Of a DNA stretch of 64,000 nt, positions 56,227 through 64,000 are shown piece after piece. Every line of letters starts with the position of its first letter. Positions within the stretch are counted from its first letter, which is position 1. Under the pieces are notes generated by a model. That model did not search any database, was not told the DNA's origin, and saw only the letters and a program-made list of their open reading frames with translations. The stretch is taken from assembly GCF_037975245.1 (NCBI RefSeq), contig NC_092570.1, forward strand, positions 6,367,001 through 6,431,000. Reading direction: 5' to 3'. This stretch comes from Apostichopus japonicus (taxonomy: Eukaryota; Echinodermata; Holothuroidea; Aspidochirotida; Stichopodidae). The position numbers and the translations under genes are program-made.

Positions 56227-59200
56227 ATGATATCGCAAAGCATGAAGTGTTTCTTGACTATCGTGGTGTTATATATGGGCCAAGCAGCCTATGCTACCAA
56301 GGCAACACCTGATCGATGCTGCATCCAAGCTGAACAGTTTCAGACTAGCTTTGGTGAGTTTTAATCTATATCTTGTCAAATAGATAGAAATCCGAATCAA
56401 TATATTGACCTATCCCAAAAGTTATAGCAACAGTATAGATAACCTAGTCTAGTACTTTACATATACGGATCGGGCGGAAGCTGTTTCTGTCAATAAATGT
56501 TTAGACAATAATCTAAGGCTGCTGGTGCATTAATGGATTAAGCGGTAAAAAACGAGCTTTTAAACTAATATTACTGACTTATTCATAGCGCACGATAGAT
56601 AATCTTCAATGACCAATGGCAAATTAACGATCATTGTGATAATGTGATAATCTCTCCAGTATGAAAAAGAAACTTGCATAGTCATATCATAAACAAGCAG
56701 AACAGAAAATTTACAATATCTTTCAAAATACTTCATGAATTATGTCGACAAGCTACAGTCGTTCTCGATTCCAGTGGCAAATAAATCATTGAGAAGAACC
56801 ACAATGCCACCAATTGCCCTGCTGTGGCATTCGATAAACACCAACAACAAACCTTGATATCACGTGATCAGATTCGACTTCTGCAGGGCACAGTTTAATG
56901 GACCTACATGACACAGGAACTGGGCCTGCATTACACAGTATGCTGTGCCTGCAGGACACAGCTTACTGGGCCTATATGGCACATTTTACCGGGCCTACAG
57001 GACACGTTATAATGGGCCTACAGGACACGTTAAACAGAGCCTACATTACACAGCATACTCGGCCTATTGGACACAGTATACTGGGCGGACATGACACAGT
57101 ATACTTGGCCTACAGGACACAGCTTACTGGGCCTATATGGCACATTTTACTGGGCCTACAGGACACGCTATAATGGGCCTACAGGACACAGTAAACAGAG
57201 CCTACAGGACTGCAGCATACTGGGCCTATTGGACACAGTATACTGGGCGGACATGACACAGTATAATTGGCCTGCAGGGCACAAATTGCTAGGCCTACGG
57301 GCCCTGCTGGCAGTGAATCATGCAGCCATGGTCAGACACATGTGTATGCTTAAATTTTTCTTTCAGGTGTATTAAAAACATCATATGATCAGTACGAAGA
57401 AGTACTTCTTACTTGCGCCTTTGATTTCAAGAGTAACCAGTTTGGGTGTGATGTGGACTATGATTCTTACCGAATCAAAACATATCTGCTGGTAGATAAG
57501 GTAAGGAGAAACTTTTATTTATTTGATCGACCAGAAAAATCTCATTCAATTAACATTGAAGAAACTTGCTGGTAAACTCCAGTTCCTCGGATTCGTATCT
57601 GTTTGCTTGTTTACGTTTGAGCTACTTTCTTTTTTTTTCATCATGAAGGTTTTAAGTAGGTCAAATACGTTTACTTTGATCCGGTTAATAAGTCATGCCT
57701 GAAACATATTTTATTTTTACATAGACAGTTTCAGAAGGGCTTTACACATTCTCAACTTATTTGCACGAGACATGTAACCACAAAAGGTTTTTCTTTACAT
57801 CGTTAAGAGTTGTTGCGGCCACGTCAAGTTCATTTGTATTTCAGTTATATTTGCTTCTTCTTACCCTTACCATTTTAATAATATTCAGTAGTCTGCTTTA
57901 GGGGAAATTTTTTTGCTAACCTGTATGCTTCCCGTGCTTCCCTGGAAGGGGAGGTGATACTGATAACATATTCTGAAATTTCGATAAAAAATAATCATAG
58001 AAAGGAACACAAATCAACATGTCGCTCGATTAAAAAAAACAGATGTTTTCGGAATTGCTAACAGTAAAACAACCAAGTACTTTATACGATTTTGTTTTCA
58101 TTATGGCATGGGACATTTATCATTTATGGAAAGGGACACATTTTTGCTTATCCCCACCCAATCGCTTCGGCCGACCCTGGTTCTGTCTAATCCTGCCTGT
58201 ACAGTGTCCGTATTGTTTTCTATTGCATAACCAGGACGTTGAGTACATCGTCAGTGAGGATTCAACATGCCTTGTACTGTCGGCCGATCCAGCTCCTCTC
58301 CGATGTGTTCCAGGTAGGAATATTCATAATTTAGAAAGATGGTCTGCAAACTTGTGATGAGGAAGTTTTCCGGACGTCCGAAATTTATCTATAGTTTTCG
58401 GCGGTCGTCGACTATTACTTGAGTTTTCTAGGAAAACAGATATAGATCTAGATATAGCTACATTCGCAAGTATGAAATGTTAACAACAACTTTTTGTCTA
58501 AAATCTCCTCCAACTGGTCATGGTATCGTTTGTTGTATACGATTAAGTGGAACGTTCATTCGTTGTTTTCATGCAGTAAAGTTCCTACACGTGGTACATC
58601 AGTGGAGTGCATTATTATCCAAGCATGGATTCACGGGGTGTGCCCCCCCCCCCCTTTCAACCCAAATACACACAAATCACAATCTTGCGTGTAGACCTTG
58701 CGTGTGCAACATTTCACGTTTAGAATTGTCTCCATTTCTTTGAGGGGGGGGGGGAGCAAGGTGGAACCCTTACATAGGGGAATAGTTGGTTTCAAAGAGC
58801 TCAGGGCCATACCCCTTTCTTTGTTAAATTCTGTTATCCAGTACATCGGATGAAGTAAGTGTCTACAGGGACTCTAAGGTCAAGGACTCAAGGGGGCCAG
58901 GAAGGTCACGGAGCCCTTGTGATCAATTCCAAGCTTCTGATTTCGTGTTGTGCATGCCAGGCAAACTTCATAGGGAGGGGAGGAGGCGGCGAGCAAGGAA
59001 TGGAATGAAGTATGGCAAATCAAAGCCCCAATTGGTTGCTTTCATGCAGTAAAGTTCCTACACGTGGTACATCGGTGGAGTGCCCCCTTTTCCAACCCAA
59101 ATACAACCCAAATAATATGTATGAAGAAGAAAAAACCCTGCCCTTTATTCTTGGAAGTAGCCTATAAGCCTGATTATGATATAATACAGGTGTCCTGTTT

Positions 59201-61103
59201 TTTACAAATAAAGAAGCGTGTGTGGTCATTTTCTCCCTCGCTGTCTATAGACACTTTAAACTACGTCACATCTTTCGCTCTCGGGAACCAAGCTTTACTC
59301 GTTGATACATGGACATTCAACAGCTATGACGGGAATGTGGCGTATGTAACCACCGGAAGAAAAGACTGCACACCTGTTTCTATGGCAACCATTACAAGAG
59401 AGGAAGGCTATCAAGAAGGTGGGTTCTGCACTACTTTTAGTTTTTCGAGAAAAAAAGAAAGATTAATCATCCAAGGAAACAGGATCAAACGTCGGTTGTT
59501 GTTTGGTTTTCGAACAGTAGACCATTCTGGTGATAAAGTAGGCTACTGTATGGAGTGCCGATTGTTTCAAAACATAACCAAACTGAAATCAACATGTCCA
59601 AACTGAAATCGACATATTCAAACTGAAATCAACATGTACAAACTGAAATCGACATGTCTATATTGATGTCGGTATATCCATAGTTATGTCGGTATGTTCT
59701 TGCCGAAATTGAATTCATCATGTCCAAACTGGTATCAATATACCGAATATAAAATTGACGTATTGAAACTGAAATCAATATAGCCAAAACAAGAACGCAT
59801 AACTCAAAATGTCATCACGTTCACTGTTAGCTTTAAGTTCTGTTTTGATTCACTTGGCAAATTTACAGGTGCGCCGAATATGTCAAAACAACGAAACTGA
59901 CGTCAATATTTCCAAATGAGATAACGCTATGTCCAAATAAGATATTATAGGGAGGGCTGCCGGTTGCCATAGCATTTTGCGCTCAAGTCCTTAATTAAAG
60001 TTGCATCGCACTTTTACACACGGTACGATAAGGTAGGCTTCCCAGTGGGTGGGATTTGTAATATAACCAGCAACTGGATAGCAAGTAGTAATAGTTTAGG
60101 ACGTATTGATTTCACTTTGAACATGTCGAAAATGTCGATTTCAGTTTGGACATTTCGATTTCAGTTTCGACATGTCTATTTCAGTTGGACAATTCGATTT
60201 CAGTTTTGAAACAATTGGCACTCCATACTATTGAAAAACAATATAAACTTTCTAAAACAATTATAACATGTGCATGTATAGTCCCATCGTATCAAATGAG
60301 AGCGAGAAAAAACTCTCATCTCTTGTTTCCTGAAAGTTTACTGAATTCGGGATTTTACGAATGACGATACTAACCTGTCTCCAATCACTTTCTGCGTCCA
60401 ACTACATGATGGGAAACGTTTTTGCACTGTTCCCTCTATTTCACTTTTACTGGTCTAGATCTATCTACATTTAGCCTGGCTTCTACATTCCCAGTCACGT
60501 GGTTGAGGGAAATGAGAACGTGTATAATTGAGACAGGTATGAGAGGAACGAAGTTTAATCTACTACACACTGTTACTGTAGCACTCTACCGCTCTACGTG
60601 CTACTGTTACTGTAATCTACTATACTCTGTTACTGTTATGTAAATCATTCGTGAAAATAATATGTAAGCAACGCAAACAAGTTGAATGAAGTTCATGATT
60701 TCTTCAAATTTCTAACAGGGTTTTCCACAAGTTATGGAACAGCCATGAATTTTACCGACTCTGTCAGTGATCCAGACTATTGGTTTGTACCTCCAGCGTC
60801 ATGCTCTAATGCGACTCAACAGGTAAGTCATCTTAGGAAATTTGGAGCCAATATCAAAGTAGTATCCACCAGACCACCCCTCCCACGCCCCCCCCCCCCT
60901 CGAAAAAGTCTTCACTCGTCAAAGTCAGCCTAATATCGTGTAAAAATGCTTGTAACTAAAGCATTTTTGTTTTGTTTTTTATTTGAAGTTACACTTTTTA
61001 TTTGAAATGTTTTGTTCTCTTCTCGTCTCTATAGGTACCAAAACCATTTCTCAAACGACTGAATGTCTTGAAACGGCTGCGGGCAGCTACCTTCTTCCTG
61101 TAA
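56227..61103 (+). CDS. Ependymin-related secreted protein, array copy G
   Basis: Six coding exons: 56227-56353, 57367-57500, 58235-58313, 59251-59418, 60719-60822, 61035-61103 (681 nt, 226 aa). By eye I found no coding difference from copy F, so both should make the same protein, with the same SEDSTCLVLSADPAP and EEVLLTC variants. Splice sites are intact. The identity of introns and spacers as well shows that this is a recent duplication of the whole 7.62-kb unit, or an assembly duplicate, rather than selection on the protein. ATTAAA is at 61194-61199. Confidence 0.85.
56879..57304 (+). repeat. 23-bp minisatellite, intron 1 of copy G
   Basis: Near-identical to the array in copy F, including its internal higher-order duplication. 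Confidence 0.9.
59549..60227. mobile_element. Short inverted-repeat element in intron 4 of copy G
   Basis: Same ends and length as the element in copy F; it was duplicated with the unit, not inserted anew. Confidence 0.8.
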
Positions 61104-63845
61104 AAGACAACGAATTCTGATATCAACTTTGATTCGTTGAATCATTTATATCGTAGCTATTTTAGAGCGCAAAAAGAAAAAGAAAAAAAAGCGATTAAAG
61201 TAAAGTTAAGTTTGATTATTCTAGTTTTTCTTCCCGCTAACCGTTGGTGAATTTTCATGTTTTTAGAAACATTTGATGATTTCACTTTCCAGTTTTGACA
61301 TTCATTTTACAGATAACTCGAATACTTTGTTTTATATACTTTTTTAAATAGAAGAACGTAAAAGTGTTTGCACAACATCCCTTCCCGCTCCCTCCTGATC
61401 ATCAAACTTTCTGGGGGGAAATCCTGAATAGTCCCATAAAAATTGATTTTCTCTTTGAAAGCTATAGTGTAACTAACCTCCTCTTCCTTATCTGGGCATG
61501 TCCAGTGCTCTCGATCTTAAATTACGTTGAAAGTGATTCAAAGTAAGTCTTTAAATAATAATTAACTTTGATTCCTGACGATATGATTTCATTTTCACAT
61601 TGCTTTCGATTTCTATTAAAGTAATGTATTCCTTTATCAATGGCTTACTCTTTCGATATACACGTTTTGCTTTTTTCTTTTGGTTTCTATAGTTTTACTC
61701 GTGACTTTTAACCAACAGCTTTTCTTTGTGTGACGACCAGATGAATGATATCTATCCAAGAAATATTGCCTACTTCGCTCATGCCAAGTTTACTTTATAA
61801 TTTCGCTGATTTGGTCGAATAAGAAAGTGTCTCATAATACAAAATGGATGTTTCCTTGTTTTCGTTAATGCTTGTGATTAGAAAAGATCATACAATCTGA
61901 CATTTCTTTCGATATCTTAAATGTATTGTCTTTCTCATATTTATGGCTTCCACTTTTCATATATTCGTTTTTCTTTTTTTCGGTTTCCTTATAATCTTAC
62001 TCTTGATTTTAACCTATATCCTTTCTGTGTGTGAGTTCAGACATGAATGATAGTTTTCCATATTCAGATGATTCAAATAAGTCTCTGATGAATCGTATTC
62101 AACGTTGTATAACATCATGAATCTAAACTATAGCCTTCATTATGACACATTCTCACTAGAACTGAGTGGCACAATATCCCCTCAAGAAAGCTGTTCCAAA
62201 ACAACACTCATCTAGGTATAGATATTAGACGTATATAGGAGTAAACACGTACAGAAAAGTTCATGTAAACACAACGTCACTTATAGATCCTGATGGTTTT
62301 CTGCATAAAAGTTACCAAATACTAAAGTTCACAATAAAATTTACCAAGGTTACGAAATCTTCCGTCTCTTCTGTTATTTTATGTTAATGTTTTTTAATCG
62401 TATTTTTTAGTTAAGGTCCACTAAATAAAATACCCATGCGTACACGACGTTAAACCACAATTTTTTTTTTACAGAAATTGCTCATTAAGAAGCCTAACAT
62501 ACAGCACGACAAAAGTCGTTGTACCCTCCAAGCAAATGACGATGAAGATTAAATGTTTGTGATAAATGATATGCATCCGGTTTGAGTTGATGTAGCCTTT
62601 GTTAAGGCCTATCGGCCAATTTTTCTTTGCCAAATGCGCTGGGACGATTTTTACTATATTCATCACGCCATGAGCGATTCGTCGAGTGAGTGCGCCGGCC
62701 TCTACGCCTTTGGACAAGTGCTGTTATTCATACACACATGAATAAACAAACATACTATCTGTTCCCCTTTTATTTTCGATGCCTTCCACTACCTCACATC
62801 AAAGGCTGCGTAAGAGGAAACTGTTAATGGATGAGATGGCTGGGTAGGTGACAACACTATGATTCTATCGCCCCGTCCGGCACCCTCTTACACGTATAAG
62901 GCAATGTATTAACAGACAAATCACACCCTCACATCATCCAACAAGCCTCCGCTGTAGACTATACGCCTGTGCTTCTTTTTGAAGTCGAAAGCACTGACAA
63001 TTAAAAGATTTTAATGATTATGTAAACTTAATGTCTTCATATTGGGGATATAACGTTAATACATGCACTTCTATTTTGTAAAGAATAGATAGGCTGTTCT
63101 CTCTCAAAAGTAGCCGTGTAACCGGCAATAATTAGAATTAATTGTAATAGTTGTATTCTTGAGGGAAAAAAAAGTCGTTTCATATGATAAATTTACAATG
63201 ACTTGAAAACAATTGTTGTTCTTTGTTATAAACTTGTTTCAGCAGGGGTCCCTGATCAACTTTTACTACGGTTCGCCATTTCCATAGTAGGATTCTTGGA
63301 GAGGGGTTTTGTATAAAAACAGCATGCGCTGTTTTTTTGTTTTTTTTGGGGGGGGGGGTAATTTGGAGGGGGTGGGGTGGGGGTTAGAGGCAGAAGCCTT
63401 TCTTTCTCTCTTACTCTCTCTCTCTCTCTCTCTTTGATGGAGTAGTGTACTTGAATGTATTTGACAAATAACTTGACTACACTGCGACCTGAGTTATATA
63501 CAGACAGTCGAAACGAACATAAATCGAACCCTTTGGCAAGACTTTTTATGAACAATATTTACTACATATTGTATTATCTATTGTAATAAAAATGAGAATA
63601 AATTTACATTAAAAGGTTCTAAAGAGTAGATAATTCACAGAAAAGTTCCTTTCGCTTCCCCTTTTTCTTTTCTTTTTATGGTTTGGGGAGAGGTGGTGAA
63701 AATCTATTTCCCCTTTCCACATTACAAGAGAAACTTTATATATACATCAAAGTAGCACTCAATTTCACATTTCATCATCATCAAACCCACCAGCTTAATC
63801 GTGCAGAAGTGTTATCTAATTTGATCGACTTGGGGTGAATACGAA
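61104..63845 (+). other. Spacer between copies G and H
   Basis: Near-identical to the F-G spacer, with the same flank switch at about 62750 and the same microsatellite. No gene was recognised. Confidence 0.65.
63735..63744 (+). promoter_or_regulatory. TATA box of copy H
   Basis: TTTATATATA lies about 102-111 bp before the ATG. Confidence 0.6.
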
Positions 63846-64000
63846 ATGATATCGCAAAGCATGAAGTGTTTCTTGACTATCGTGGTGTTATATATGGGCC
63901 AAGCAGCCTATGCTACCAAGGCAACACCTGATCGATGCTGCATCCAAGCTGAACAGTTTCAGACTAGCTTTGGTGAGTTTTAATCTATATCTTGTCAAAT
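63846..64000 (+). CDS. Ependymin-related secreted protein, array copy H, exon 1 only
   Basis: Exon 1 is 63846-63972 (127 nt, donor GTGAGT), with the signal peptide MISQSMKCFLTIVVLYMGQ and the DRCCIQAEQF motif, same as F and G. The remaining exons lie past the window end, so whether the copy is whole cannot be judged. Confidence 0.8.

Larger units (their letters stand above)
54430..62049 (+). repeat. 7.62-kb tandem unit 2 (contains copy G)
   Basis: Near-identical to 46810-54429 over its whole length, introns and spacers included. Visible differences are single bases (for example in the intron 1 array) and poly-G/C/T run lengths. Confidence 0.9.
62050..64000 (+). repeat. 7.62-kb tandem unit 3, cut by window end
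   Basis: Continues the repeat of units 1 and 2 up to the last base of the window, so the array extends beyond it. Confidence 0.9.

Overview
The window is animal genomic DNA. Genes are split into short exons with GT/AG introns, the DNA is AT-rich, and there are SINEs, a hAT-type DNA transposon and many minisatellites. Two gene types are recognisable. One is the 3' end of NALCN, the sodium leak channel. The other is a family of small secreted proteins of the ependymin-related (EPDR) type. The combination points to a marine invertebrate, most plausibly an echinoderm (sea cucumber or sea star), where EPDR expansions are known. The species cannot be fixed from the sequence alone.

Layout: 1-4369 (+) holds the last seven coding exons of NALCN, from the end of the domain IV S6 helix to the stop. 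Its introns carry a tRNA-headed SINE and other interspersed repeats. 4867-7432 (-) is a complete six-exon EPDR gene of about 245 aa, convergent with NALCN. From 10257 to the window end (+) there is a head-to-tail array of eight copies, A to H, of a second EPDR gene. Each copy has six coding exons with phases 1,0,1,1,0 at the exon junctions, exactly the pattern of the minus-strand gene. The predicted product is about 220-226 aa: signal peptide, CC motif, EPDR domain and a short basic C-terminal tail. H is cut by the window end after exon 1.

A, C, F and G read as intact. D has a stop codon in exon 1. E has a one-base deletion in the signal peptide. B has lost the acceptor of exon 3 where about 1.7 kb of repeat DNA replaced the end of intron 2. 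F and G are almost identical 7.62 kb tandem units, and a third unit begins with H, so the array is still growing or was recently homogenised. F/G/H units are mosaics: 5' flank, intron 1 and intron 5 resemble copy A, while intron 4 resembles copy E.

Every copy has a TATA motif about 100 bp before the start codon and a 23-bp minisatellite in intron 1. Introns are nearly as conserved as exons, yet short codon patches in exons 2-4 differ sharply between copies. Copy E's intron 4 holds a terminal-inverted-repeat element with an 18-bp tandem array, into which a 1.5-kb hAT-like element later inserted with a perfect 8-bp target duplication. All functional statements about the EPDR proteins are inferred from family membership.
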